The notes under the pieces are model-generated. The model saw only the letters and a list, made by a program, of their open reading frames with translations, had not been told where the DNA came from and did no database searches. A stretch of DNA of 64,000 bases. It comes from Oscarella lobularis. Lineage: Eukaryota > Porifera > Homoscleromorpha > Homosclerophorida > Oscarellidae. Below, in pieces: positions 34,853 to 52,100 of the stretch. Both the position numbers and the translations under genes were made by a program. How positions within the stretch are numbered: the stretch's first letter is position 1; every line of letters begins with the position of its first letter. The stretch is from the NCBI RefSeq assembly GCF_947507565.1, contig NC_089178.1, forward strand, positions 3,286,001 through 3,350,000, written 5' to 3'.

Positions 34853-37163
34853 ATGCTCATCCCTATTTTCACGCTCAAACTCAACAGCAAGATATATCCT
34901 CGTCTGGTAACGCTTGGAAAATATGACGGCGTGCATCCCTGCCTAACGGCAGCGACAACGGCGGGAAAGGCAATCGATTCGCTTCGCGTAAAAACATTTC
35001 GTTATCTTCTCTCGCCAGGTATTCGTTCACGACCCCCACGGTCGTCGCGCTCGCGTCTCCGGCAGCCGCGCGACGTCGACGGGCGCCGATTCGGACGTCT
35101 ACCTGCTTAATATCAACCAACAAGTAACGGCACTTTGCGCCGGAAATCTTCTCCCGGAAGTAGCGACGCGCGACGCCCTATTCGTCGGCTCGCAAACGAA
35201 TCTCCTCGCCTACGACGTCGATCGAAACTCGGATTTATTCTATCGCGAAACGCCGGACGGCGTCAACGCGCTCGTCGTCGGCGCCGTCGCCGGAGCCGTC
35301 GGCAAACGACCCGCCGTCATTGCCGGCGGAAATTGCTCGCTATTGGGATTCGATTACGACGGCGACGAGACGTATTGGACGGTGACGGGCGACAACGTCG
35401 CTTCGCTCGCTCTCGTCGATTTCGACAACGACGACGACTTGGAACTCGTCGTCGGTTCGGACGACTATAACATACGAGTTTTTAAAGGTGCTGATATGAT
35501 TTCTGAGTTGGATGAGATGGACGCTGTGACGTCACTCTGTTCTGTCAATCCAATGGGGAGAGGATCGCGGTTCGGATACGGCTTGGCTAATGGGACGGTA
35601 GGCGTGTACGATCGCACGGCACGCTATTGGCGAATTAAATCGAAAAATCAAGCAATCGCTTTGCACGCGTTCGACATCGACGCCGACGGCGTTCCGGAAT
35701 TGATTATCGGCTGGTCGAACGGAAAAGTGGACGCGCGCAATAGTCGAACGAGCGAAGTCGTTTTCAAGGACACGTTTCCCGCCGTCGTTGCCGGTCTCGT
35801 GAGCGCCGACTATCGCATGGACGGCAAAGAGGAGTTGATCATTTGCGCCGCCGACGGCGAAGTGCGCGGCTTCTTGCCGACGCTTCATTCGAGTCAGCGC
35901 GTCCAGCTCGGCTCGGCGGCGCACGCCGCCGCCGCCGCGTCGACCGGCGCCGCGGCGACGGTGTCGCTCGAACAGGAAAAATTTCGCGAATTGCAGGAGA
36001 AACGGCAGCAATTGCTCGTCGAACTTCAGAACTACGAGGCGAATATTGTCGCCGGACAAACGGCGAAAGCGACGGAATTGAGCGGCCCGGTCGTCGACGT
36101 CGGCGGCGGCAAGCAACTCGGCGTCATTCCGGCGAACACGCAACTTCGTACCGGTTTGACGCTCGTCGCCGGCGACGAGCAAATGCCGCCCTACGTCCAA
36201 TTATCCATATCGACGTCGAATGATATGATCGTGCGTTCGGTGATGGTGTTCGCCGAGGGGCTATTTGCCGAAGGCGAAAGCTTCGTCGCGCATCCGCCGG
36301 CGTCGGCGCTCGACACGGAGATCAGTATCCCGATTACGCCGCCCAAAGACGAGCCGGTCGACTTGCACATCAAAGCGCTTGTCGGTCACAAATCGTCGAC
36401 GCAATTTCACGTCTTCGAATTGGCTCGTCAGCTGCCGCGCTTCTCGCTCTACATCCTCGCGCCCTCCGCCGACGTGCCCGAAGCCGAGTCGAGCGTCTCG
36501 TTTCAAGTGAACGAACGCGTGAATCGCGTGACGATGTGGATCAATCAGAGCTTTCTTCTTCTCGATCCACTCCAGCCGGTCGGCTCGAGTCAACTTGACG
36601 TCGTCTTCGTATCGTTGCGCGACAACGCGCCGCTTCGCATTCGCATGAACGGCAATCAGATGACAATCGAGACGGAGAGCATGGATTTAGCGGGCGACGT
36701 AATACAGGCGCTTGCCGCCTTTCTCGGCATCGTCGATCTTCAAGTCGTCGCCGATTTTCCGCGCGAAATGAATCGACTTGGAGAGATTCTCGTCAGCGTC
36801 GACGAGTATCACGCGTCGCGACAGAAACTCAGCGCCGAAATGGCCGACCATTCGAATTTGATTCGAAGTCTCGTCGTTCGGGCTGAGGACGCCCGATTGC
36901 TCGGTGACGTCAGCGGCATGATGAAGGGATACACGCAGCTCTACGATCTCAATCGCGATCTCGTTACCGGCTATAAATTGCGCTGTACGAATCACATGGA
37001 ATTGCTTTCGCAGCTTCGATGCGTCAATCAGTATATTCAACGTGCTGGACGACTGCGCGTTGGGAAGTATAAGACGCAAGTGATCGGGGCTTGTCGCGCT
37101 GCCATCAAAGCGAATAACGTCGAGGGATTGTTTAAAATTATAAAAGTCGGTAGTTTGTCTTAG
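34853..37163 (+). CDS. BBS2: BBS2, BBSome core subunit
   Basis: A subunit of the BBSome, which moves membrane cargo in cilia. Exon 1 (34853-34969) encodes [20 protein letters not shown] and ends at a GC donor (AAG|GCAATC). Exon 2 (35019-37163) holds the remaining 714 codons in frame. Key family blocks are the beta-propeller segments NNSD-like [53 protein letters not shown] and [10 protein letters not shown] coiled-coil linker, a GAE-like sandwich and a helical C-terminus follow. Total length is 753 residues, against about 720 in human; the extra length is partly an Ala-rich insert around 35920-35960. Its stop lies 38 bases from the TSR1 stop on the other strand, so 3' UTRs must be short or overlapping. 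Confidence 0.97.
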
Positions 37164-37201
37164 ACTCTTGAGTGAGTGAGGGGAGGAAAGGGGTTGAATA
37201 T

Positions 37202-40200
37202 TTATGACATGGTCTCTTCGTCGTCGAGAGGTTTTTGGGGTACGACTGTCGCCGTGCAAGTCGGCAACGATTTGTCGTATGTCCACTTGGGATAGACGCG
37301 TTTGTATAAATCCATGCAGATCGTGTCTTGAGGCTTCAGCGGGCCGTCGAACGTGCATTTCATGTGACCGTGTGTACCTGCAACGAGTGCATTTCGCCCC
37401 TGTTTTTCCCTTTCTTTCTCTACCGTTTTACCTAGCGAATCTTTTATGTGTCCGCGACGACCGTATTTTGTGTGGAGCTCGACCGGTTTGAACCATGCAA
37501 TATCGGCTTTGAAACGAAAAATGCAAAGGGGGAAAAAAACGTCGACTTTCATTGTGTACGTACCTCTGTCGAAAAACATGTAGCGAATCACGGCGGATCG
37601 TTTGTGTATTTTATACGGATGACCGCTGAGTACGACTTTTTTGATTATCAAACGATCCGGATCGACGCCGAGGACAGAGCCAGTTGCGACGAGCGACTGT
37701 TCGCCTACGCGGTCCCCGCCCGGATTCTATACTATCTACGAATGATACTCGCAATAAAACATTACCTGTTCGAGCGTCAAACGAGAAGAGAAGAACGGGG
37801 GCTGGCGAGAATGTGATGGGAGCAAAAACGCTCGCAACGCTGACGGCGTCTGAGCGAAGGAAACGTTCAAACTGCGAAAAGACAGCCACGTCAAAAAAAA
37901 CAAAGAGGTAGGTGATAGTCAACTACTAGTACTTTGTGTTTGCTACTGTTCGTGTGCTGAGAATAAATGGGTGAAGCGGTAAAACGACGAAATCCGCAGT
38001 GAATAAGAAGAGAATCCTGACGACGATACATACATATAGACTCTCATCCCAAAAGTAAAGCTTGTGCTTGCCTTCGATTTGACTGAAACGGAATTAGAAG
38101 GGTGTTTCTTTACGACAAAGTGAACGACCGACATCTTAAAAAATGACTTATAATAAATAAACGATAAAGAAGCACTTCCTCTTGCTTGCCTTTTGCTCGT
38201 GTTGAAGAAGACCAAAGGCAACTAGCGGCATCTTTTGCTGAGCCTCTACATGCGCAAATTTATCCCAAAAAAATCGTACACATAACGTCTCTCTCTCGTC
38301 TTACCCGAAAAAGATCTGGGAACGTTTGCTATGTGAATGGTAACGTACCAACCAGGCTACGTACGAGCAAAAACCTCGCGTAAATTCTAACGCCGCCCGT
38401 TCCAACTCACTTGAATAGCATTTTCCGGTGCAGCAAGCACCTTTTTCCGCGTTCTCCTAATATCCTCAAATTGAAAAATTCTAAATATAAAATCACTACG
38501 TTGAAGAGAAGCGCTTGAGAATTGAATTCGAACCTGGCATAGTCGCTAGGAAGATTTTCTTTGGGATCCCACGGCGACGATTTGAAACTCTTCAAGCCGC
38601 GGTACCTAGAAAGCGAAAATAAATAAATATACTCAACAGAGCGATGACAGTTTATACCGCGCAAATCTTGTCTTGGCTAGTATGTGAAGAGGAGTGTCGA
38701 CTTCGTCAGGAAACATTTCGTTTTCTTTTTCCGCTTTGATCTTTTCCATCCTAGAAAGCGTAGACTAGTCTTATATAAATTCTTTATCGTTATTATTCAC
38801 TGTCGCATTTCTTTGTCTTGATCGTAGTTGTCGTCGTATTTCGCATCGTTAAACTCCTCCGTCGTCATTTCGGTGACCACACTTGCGCAGTCATCCACCT
38901 AAACAGAAAAATCAATTGAAAATCAAAAGATCTTCGACACGCCACCTGGCTGTTCATTTCAATGTCGAGCTTTTCGAATTCCGTCTCGAGTCCACCGTCG
39001 TACTCACTCTCCTCCGACTCTGATTCACTTTCGTCCTCCTTCCCAACATCATAAATTACCCCCTGAATTCATCTGACTACGCGTACACACTTGATCGCTG
39101 GTGAGAATCCAAGTCGCTTGATATTCCGACGTTCCAGGCGGAACCCGACGTTTCTCAGTCTTTGATTGCATACGAGCTAAAAGATCCAACTCTATAAAAA
39201 CTTGTCTCCAGTCTGCTCTGGAGTCCCAACCCTCTGCTTCTCTTAATTCTTCGTCGGTTGGCCACGTTTGTTCGGCGTCCATCGGATCCGGCACAGCTTC
39301 ACAATCCAAACTTTCCTAAATAAAAAATCGTCTCCGAATTTTTATGTCAAAATAAAGCGAACCTGATTGGATGGATCTGCTTCCTGTAACGTTCGAACAT
39401 CCTCCGTTGCCATATGAACAACATCATCCTACAAAGACACATACGTATGTGCATAGATAAAAAGAACTATAGTCCACTAACCGTTTCCATGGTTTCTGCA
39501 GCAGACAAGCGTCTCCCTTTTAATGAGCACGGATCAGGCGGCGCGTCAATCTTTCGCATTTGAAAATCGCCCAATTCGGGCAGATGAATCAGCCCGTCGA
39601 CAGACAGGCCTCGTCCGCGAACATAGCCGGATACAGACAAGGTCCCAAACTCCTAAAAAAACGCCTCCAAAATCGGATATGTCAAAACATACGCTCAGCT
39701 GCTAGTACCTCGCTTTCTGAGTCACATTGAAATTGGGTCTGTTCTATGAGAAGATGAGGCCGTTTGTCTCTCCAGTGAACGTGCTTTGTTTTCTGTGTGG
39801 CAACGCGACGCAAGAAGCTGGCTACGTCGCTATCACGGTCAAGAATCTGTATGCGATCGCTGGGAAATCTAGTAAAGTTAAAATTAAAATTATTTCAATT
39901 AATCTTTCTTTCTTCTTCACCGTTTCTCCACGACTTTCTGCAGGGATTTCTTCATATTGGTTTGTCGTTTTGAAGGAAAGCGATCAAAACCCTAAAAATC
40001 AGATTATTTTTCCTCCCCTATTGAGCCAATGACGCTATCCCACTGACTTGGACAACGTGAGCAGTTGCCGGAACACCTTGGGCCAACAAGCAACTGAACA
40101 AAATCTCCCCAAACGAATCTACGTGACCAATAGGTGCATAGAGAAAGACAAACGTGTCAGCCACCTGAAACAAAAAGATTCCCCTCCCCCTCCTCCTCCT

Positions 40201-40879
40201 TCATTAGACTATCTCCCAACCTTGCATGCATCCAATAGAGAACACAAATCAAAGTAGGCTGGAGTGACGATAGTAAAACGCTGCTTCATTTTAGGATATC
40301 TTTTAGTTAAAGGAAGCGTTCTAAGGAATAAATCATATTGGAGTCTCTTCACGAACCCCACTGTTAGACCAGATGCGTGCTGATGCACAATTGCATCCGT
40401 CTCTACTTCAACTAAACGTCGTATCAGATCGGTTCGATCTGCTACGGCAGCGTGAAGAGGAATAAGAGCCTATGTGGAGATTTCTCATTAGGCGAAATGA
40501 TTTCGAATGTTTTCTTACTATGATGTGTGGTGGAGCGCCCTCTTGGCCTCCTCGCGTTCTTTTCTCTTGCATTGCGGCTATGCGCTTGTTTCGACGATGC
40601 TGTTTCATCTGTGTGGAGATGGAACCCTTTTTTTTGCTTTCTAGCGTGCGTTTTATTCGTTTGCCTGATTTCTGCGATCTGATCGTCGTTGTGATACGCT
40701 TTTTTTGCTCTTCGCTGCCGCTTTAGGACCCACTCGGCCTAAACGAACGTTGGAGAGGTTCTACGAGCTATTTTTTACTGACCTTTGTCTTGAGATCGAT
40801 TCGTCTTGTGCTTTCCGCACTTATGCGGCTTGTTTTTCTGCTTCAACGGGCCAGGACGATGAGGAACTTGTTCGCCCAT
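37202..40879 (-). CDS. TSR1: TSR1, 40S ribosomal subunit biogenesis GTPase-like factor
   Basis: TSR1 is a BMS1-like translational-GTPase relative that acts in late pre-40S maturation. The first exon reads [20 protein letters not shown], the family N-terminus. Downstream exons include [20 protein letters not shown], an acidic Glu/Asp/Ser stretch, and [19 protein letters not shown]. The C-terminal exons include [20 protein letters not shown], then [18 protein letters not shown], then [11 protein letters not shown] and [12 protein letters not shown]. The protein ends EETMS with TAA at 37202-37204. The family is known to have lost GTP-binding capacity, and I see no canonical P-loop. The gene spans about 3.7 kb with many short introns. 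Its start is divergent from the orphan gene, with 69 bases between the ATGs. Confidence 0.95.
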
Positions 40880-40886
40880 GATGTTT

Positions 40887-40922
40887 CCTAGCGCGCTAAG
40901 AGGAACCACGTGGGGGTCAAAG
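40887..40922. promoter_or_regulatory. 36-nt promoter element, copy 1 (contains CACGTG)
   Basis: The element begins CCTAGCGC and ends GGTCAAAG, with an E-box in CCACGTGG. It matches 42710-42745 at 34 of 36 positions. It sits between divergent TSR1 and the orphan gene, 26 bases from the orphan ATG. Confidence 0.8.
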
Positions 40923-40948
40923 CAGCTGCTTCCATCATAGATGCTTCC

Positions 40949-42551
40949 ATGGATTATCTTCGTCGCAGTCCGCGAGGCTCACCAGCACCACTTCGTCGCA
41001 GTTCGTCAGGCTCACCAGCACCAGAGCCTTCGTTCCCTTCGTATTGGAAACGCGAGCCTGTAAGTATTCTGTATTCTGTCATAGGTTGCTCGCTTTGTCG
41101 CTCCCGTCGCCACGCGCGGCTCGCCGTCTAATCCCGACAGATCTTACGTTTTGGAAAACCAGCTAGAGCTTTTTTTATGGAAAACGCGACGATCGCAGCC
41201 TAACGAAGGGATTCGACGCAAAAGGAGCCCCACCTTTAATAGTTTACGGGTTCTCGTTTGGAATATCCTAAAATGAACCCACATTCGCCTTTCGCGCTGT
41301 CTTTTAAGGCTCATTCGTCTGCGTTTTTAGCGTCGATACCGAGGGTGTGGCCCCAGACTTTTAGCCAAAACTTCCACTGCACTTCACGCGTTCGGTTTAT
41401 CTAAAACACTCTACGCCCTCCGATTTTCACGCGATAAGAACCCAAGCCTCGCGTAATATTGTACAGTCGGCCATTTTCCTGGTCTCCCGGATAAACCGTA
41501 AGCGATACGGTACTGATTATCCGGGAGACCAGGAAAAGGACCTGGCAACGCGAGGTTACCAGCGAACGATCAGTCGTTGCAGGGTTCGTTATTGCTTTCC
41601 GGCAAGTTGCCACAGCTAAAAGAATGGCTAATATGTTTTTGCATTGTGACGTAAGCACATTCTCACACCTAAAAAGTCGTCTACTGTAAGCGATACGGCC
41701 TCCGCTCCCAAGTCTCTCTTCTGTCAAGTGCCACGTTTTTTATGGACAGCGCTAATAGATTTTGATTACTTGGGTTTCTGTAATGTATAATTCTATCATA
41801 GAGAAGGCTCAGTTTCTCTATGATATGTACATGCTTCGTTTATTTTGTGTAGGAGCCTGCTGTTCGCTGGCGCGGCTTCATTGTGAACGCGGAATCCGCG
41901 GAATTGGCACAGCATCTCGGGATCTGCTCCGCGACCGACTTTGTAGAAGCCGCAGAAGCCTTCCGCGGCATTGGAATAAAGGTAGAACGTGAAAACGGAG
42001 CAGTCGTCTTTTCAGCCATGGGGTCATTTGCTCCACACGCGAGAGGCCAGTCGGAAATCGTCGGTCAAGTTTGGCAGTGGGCAAATAACGTTTTCGATTT
42101 TTTTTGGTTTGCCACTGACGAATATTTGACCATCGGCCGTTCTAGCATTGTTCCTGACGTGTCCGCTGGACCAATGATGGGCCGTTTGAAATTGTCCACT
42201 TTTGCATGCGAGATCAGCGATAGAAACCCCGTGACACAAGAAAGAATTGACACCTATCATCATCATCCTGAAATTCAGTACCTTCTGGTCATCGAAATCG
42301 GATGGTATGACAACGGTGACTCGAGTACTTTGACATCGCTTACAGCGGAGCTGTATGACATTCCGAGCAGGTCACGGGTCGGAGGTGTCATTCCTTTTCG
42401 TGAATGTACCGAAGCAAACCCAGCGGTGATTACCATACCTTGTGCACGCCTTTTCCAAGGCGCGCCAATAATTCCTCCAAATGCAACGGACTTACGAATC
42501 AATCTCTTTCGTGTGAAAAAGAGAATCATGGCTGGTATAGATAATCTTTGA
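40949..42551 (+). CDS. Orphan two-exon gene, weak Uma2-like (PD-(D/E)XK) signature
   Basis: Function unknown. Exon 1 (40949-41059) begins MDYLRRSPRG and contains an 11-residue direct repeat (RRSPRGSPAPL / RRSSSGSPAPE), a 33-bp tandem duplication. Exon 2 (41853-42551) follows in phase 0 and ends at TGA. Together they give 269 residues. The C-terminal part has HARGQSEIVGQVWQWANN, then a PDV motif, then YLLVIEIG. This order (His/Glu helix, PD, E-x-E strand) resembles Uma2/restriction-endonuclease-like proteins that are widespread in bacteria and present in some eukaryotic expansions, but a clear K is not visible. The 793-nt intron is far longer than its neighbours and holds a perfect hairpin, so transposon insertion is plausible. 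Alternative: a lineage-specific protein with no nuclease activity. Confidence 0.6.
41474..41537. repeat. Perfect inverted repeat (21-nt arms, 22-nt loop) inside an intron
   Basis: Arms 41474-41494 and 41517-41537 are exact reverse complements centred on GGTCTCCCGGATAA. The loop holds a smaller palindrome, ACCGTA...TACGGT. Part of the loop, GTAAGCGATACGG, recurs at 41686-41698. This is a fold-back structure consistent with a small non-autonomous element. Confidence 0.9.
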
Positions 42552-42709
42552 CTGTTTTTTTGCTTTTGAGTTTGTTACGAATACGAAATTGAGTTTAGAG
42601 TTGCATATTATATCACATTCTTCCTCGTGAAAAATTCCAACGTCACTGACGTACTGTTAGAAAATGGTTTTGTAAAATGAAATAAGCCAGTTTAATAAGC
42701 CTTTTCCTA

Positions 42710-42745
42710 CCTAGCGCACTAAGAGGAACCACGTGGTGGTCAAAG
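42710..42745. promoter_or_regulatory. 36-nt promoter element, copy 2 (contains CACGTG)
   Basis: The second copy of the element at 40887-40922, with two mismatches. It ends 40 bases before the ABCC10 ATG, in the same orientation relative to the plus-strand gene. Confidence 0.8.
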
Positions 42746-42785
42746 GATCCCTGATGTGGTCTAAAAAACCATATAAAACGGCGCA

Positions 42786-49006
<6,221 letters not shown>

Positions 49007-49129
49007 GGCAAACAACTGATATATTAATTAGAGTCAATTGTATCAGTTCTGATGTAACAAATTAGCGCGCTCGCGTGCGCTATTCATCAACGTCAGAGAT
49101 ATAAGAGAGTCAACGTCAACCGTCAAGAG

Positions 49130-52100
49130 ATGTCTACTCAAGTAATGCTCGTTATACGGGTGCACCGTGCAACTCCTGAAGACTATTTTTCTATGCGCAC
49201 TTAGGGGTTCTTCTCGCTTTCGGGGTTTCTTTACATCGTTCAGAAAACAGGTAAAATTCTTCTCCGACGTTCACTGGGCGTACTGAGCGCCGCGACATCT
49301 CCTAGGCTTTCGAAAACAGAAAAAGAAATGGTGCGCAAGAGCAGACGTCGCCGCGCGCTCCACGAGAAAATCGCATTCTTCTAGGTTCTTCTTCTTTGAC
49401 GAAAGCGAATGTCAATTGACCTACTACAGGTCGGAAACAGGAGAAAAAGCGTCGGGGTGCGTACAAATAGTCGTCGTAATCCTACACTCATACCTTGTAC
49501 TGCAGATCAATTAATATATCGGATGCAACACTGTCATTTGATCCTCAACAACCCGGCCAGTTCGTCATAAGGTAAAAAGGATTTATTTTTGAGAGGAGGG
49601 GGCCAACAGGGTTGCATTTAGTTCTCGTGGCAAGGAGCATTGGCTTTTAGCTGACAATAACGAGACAATGATGCATTGGCTCAAAGGACTTCAGGTCGAT
49701 TTCGTCGAGGAGTGAACTGATGACGTATACGTTTCTCTTCCTTTTTACAGGCGAAGAGAGCCGAGTGGAAGCGTCGTCAAGTCGACCAGGACGTCAAATC
49801 AATTGCTTCAGATGAGATCACAAGAAAAGTACAAAGAAGATTGATAAAAAAAGAGTCTTGAATCGAATTCTCTCTCCACTTATAGGAAAATAGGAGAGCA
49901 AGCGAGCACGGCGTCTTAGCTGAACTGACACGACGTACAAAAAGAAATCAATAACTGTTCTTATATTACTCTGTATTGGTTAGCCGATCGAAGTCCTCGA
50001 CTTCTGGGAAGTACTCAACGCACTCGCTCTTTATTCATTCACGATGCCTCGTCGACGAACGAGACGGATCTCGGACGCTCAGCACCACCGGATTCCATTG
50101 GGATATCCGCACCTAGAAAATCCACCAGCGATGAGTTTTCGGCGAGCAGCAGCCTCATCGTCGATGAGGACTATTTTCTGTCAAAGGGAAAACCAGAGCA
50201 GAATAGGCAGATGTCGTCGCCTTCGGTGTTGCTTTCTGTTGGAGAGGAAGAGGAGCTTCAATTGGGAACTAGTCCCAGCGCCAGCAGCGGATTGCTGAGT
50301 CTTTGTACGGAGGCTGGAGAGAGAATTTGCGGTAGAGCTGACCTGCTCATTGAACAGGTACGAGCCTATGATTTCATGTGTGATTGGTTGACACTCTGTA
50401 CGTGCGTGCGTCTGTTTTAGCTGAAAACGGAGCTCAGGTAGGTCGATATTTGTTAATTGGAATTGTGGGATATTTTAGTGCAGGGAAACGAAAGCTGAAC
50501 TGGCGAAGATGCGGCAAAAACAGGAAACGTTGCACGACGACAGTTCTGATACAGAAAAGGTACCCTATTAATAATTTCTGGGATTTGAACAGTATTTCTT
50601 TTGGTGCTTTTAGACTAATGACCCTGAGCAGTCTGGCAAGGCAGAGAAGTAAGATATGCGGCATATTTTACTCTCGCAATGAGGGAATTTTGTAGAACTA
50701 AGGCGGGATCGCAAACGGCGCGATTTAAAGCCTTGCAGGTGCATTGCTTTTCTACTCGTTTTCTTTTGTTTTAAAGTACTTTGTGTGAAGACTGCACACA
50801 AGCGGGAGAACGATTTTTTGCGCAGTGAATTAGGGCAGCTGAAGCAGCAAATAGGAAAGGACAACTCCAGAGTCGAAGCACTCAGAAAGTGCAAATTTTT
50901 GAAATAATTTTTTTGATTTTCTGATCGTTGTTTTTTGAGTGCAGGAAACAGGATACAATGAAGACAAATATGTACATAATGAAGCAAAACTTTGTAGAGC
51001 TAATCCAAAAAGGAATCAGAGAAAGAGGCGGAAGTAAAAGGCCACTGACATGAATTTTTTTCCTAATTATTTCTGTGATTTCTGTCAGACGACGAGGAAG
51101 ATATTGCCAACGACAAGGTAAGCCAAACAAATGCAGCCAAATGATCAAAATAATCAAAATTCAAAAGGGATGCCAATGTCTTCTTTTGCTGTTAAAAGAC
51201 GCTCATCGCGAGTCTCCAAAATACGTTCCAGTATTTGAAAAGTGAGTTTGAAGTGAACACGGATTCGTATGCCCCTATGTTTACTACGTAGCTGTCGTGG
51301 ATTTCACGTCGACGAGTACGGATACGTGCACAACTGGCAAAACGAAGTTGGCATGCAGCATTACCTGTGCGGCGTTCTCATGCAGCACTACAAGCAAGCC
51401 CTACAGGTAAACGCGTTGAGTATAACATATCCTTTATTGTAGTTCCTATTTTGAAGGAAGGTGACGCACACCAGGAGAAATGGAACAGGTTCATGAATGA
51501 ACAAAAGGACAAGCTCCGTCGCGGTCAATTTGACCACGTGAGGATGCGTTGTGAAATTTTCTTTTTCTATGCTAGCGTTTGATGAACAGAAGAACTTGCG
51601 AGATCTGGTGCGAGGAGGAATACCTTCGTCGTATAGAGAGCTTGTATGGAAAAGGTATGTTGATTTATAAGAAGTTTTAGCTTGGACGCTCTTTATTAAT
51701 TGATAGTTTCACCTTATCTCGTCTTGAGAAATTAATCGAGCTAAAGGTTTGTCTCGTTGAAATCATTAGTTGCGCTTTGAAACGTTTTTTCTCAGGGACC
51801 TGGATACTATTCTCAGCTGTGTCATCAGCAGGTGAAAAATCGTGATCCTTTAAAAGTTATATATGTTGAATTATTTTGTTCTTATAGACACGCCACATCA
51901 AGCAGATAAAGCTCGACTTATTGCGAACACTGCCCGGAAATAATCTCTTTGGCAAGAAGAGTCGCGGGGTCAGAAAATAGAGACTTTCTTTGAAAAATTC
52001 TTATTTATCTCTCTTTCTTCGAAGGTGGAAAAATTAGAACGCATTCTAGTTGCATACAGCCTTCACAATCCCTCAATTGGCTATTGCCAGGCAAAGGAAA

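Noticed and set aside
35532-36200. Minus-strand open frame inside BBS2
   Set aside because: GC-rich shadow of the BBS2 exon; the plus frame matches BBS2 throughout.
40949-42551. Bacterial contamination as source of the Uma2-like gene
   Set aside because: It is flanked by animal genes and split by an intron, with a splice that keeps frame.
42771-42778. TATAAA-like box before ABCC10
   Set aside because: It lies only about 15 bases from the ATG, too close for a TATA box with any 5' UTR.
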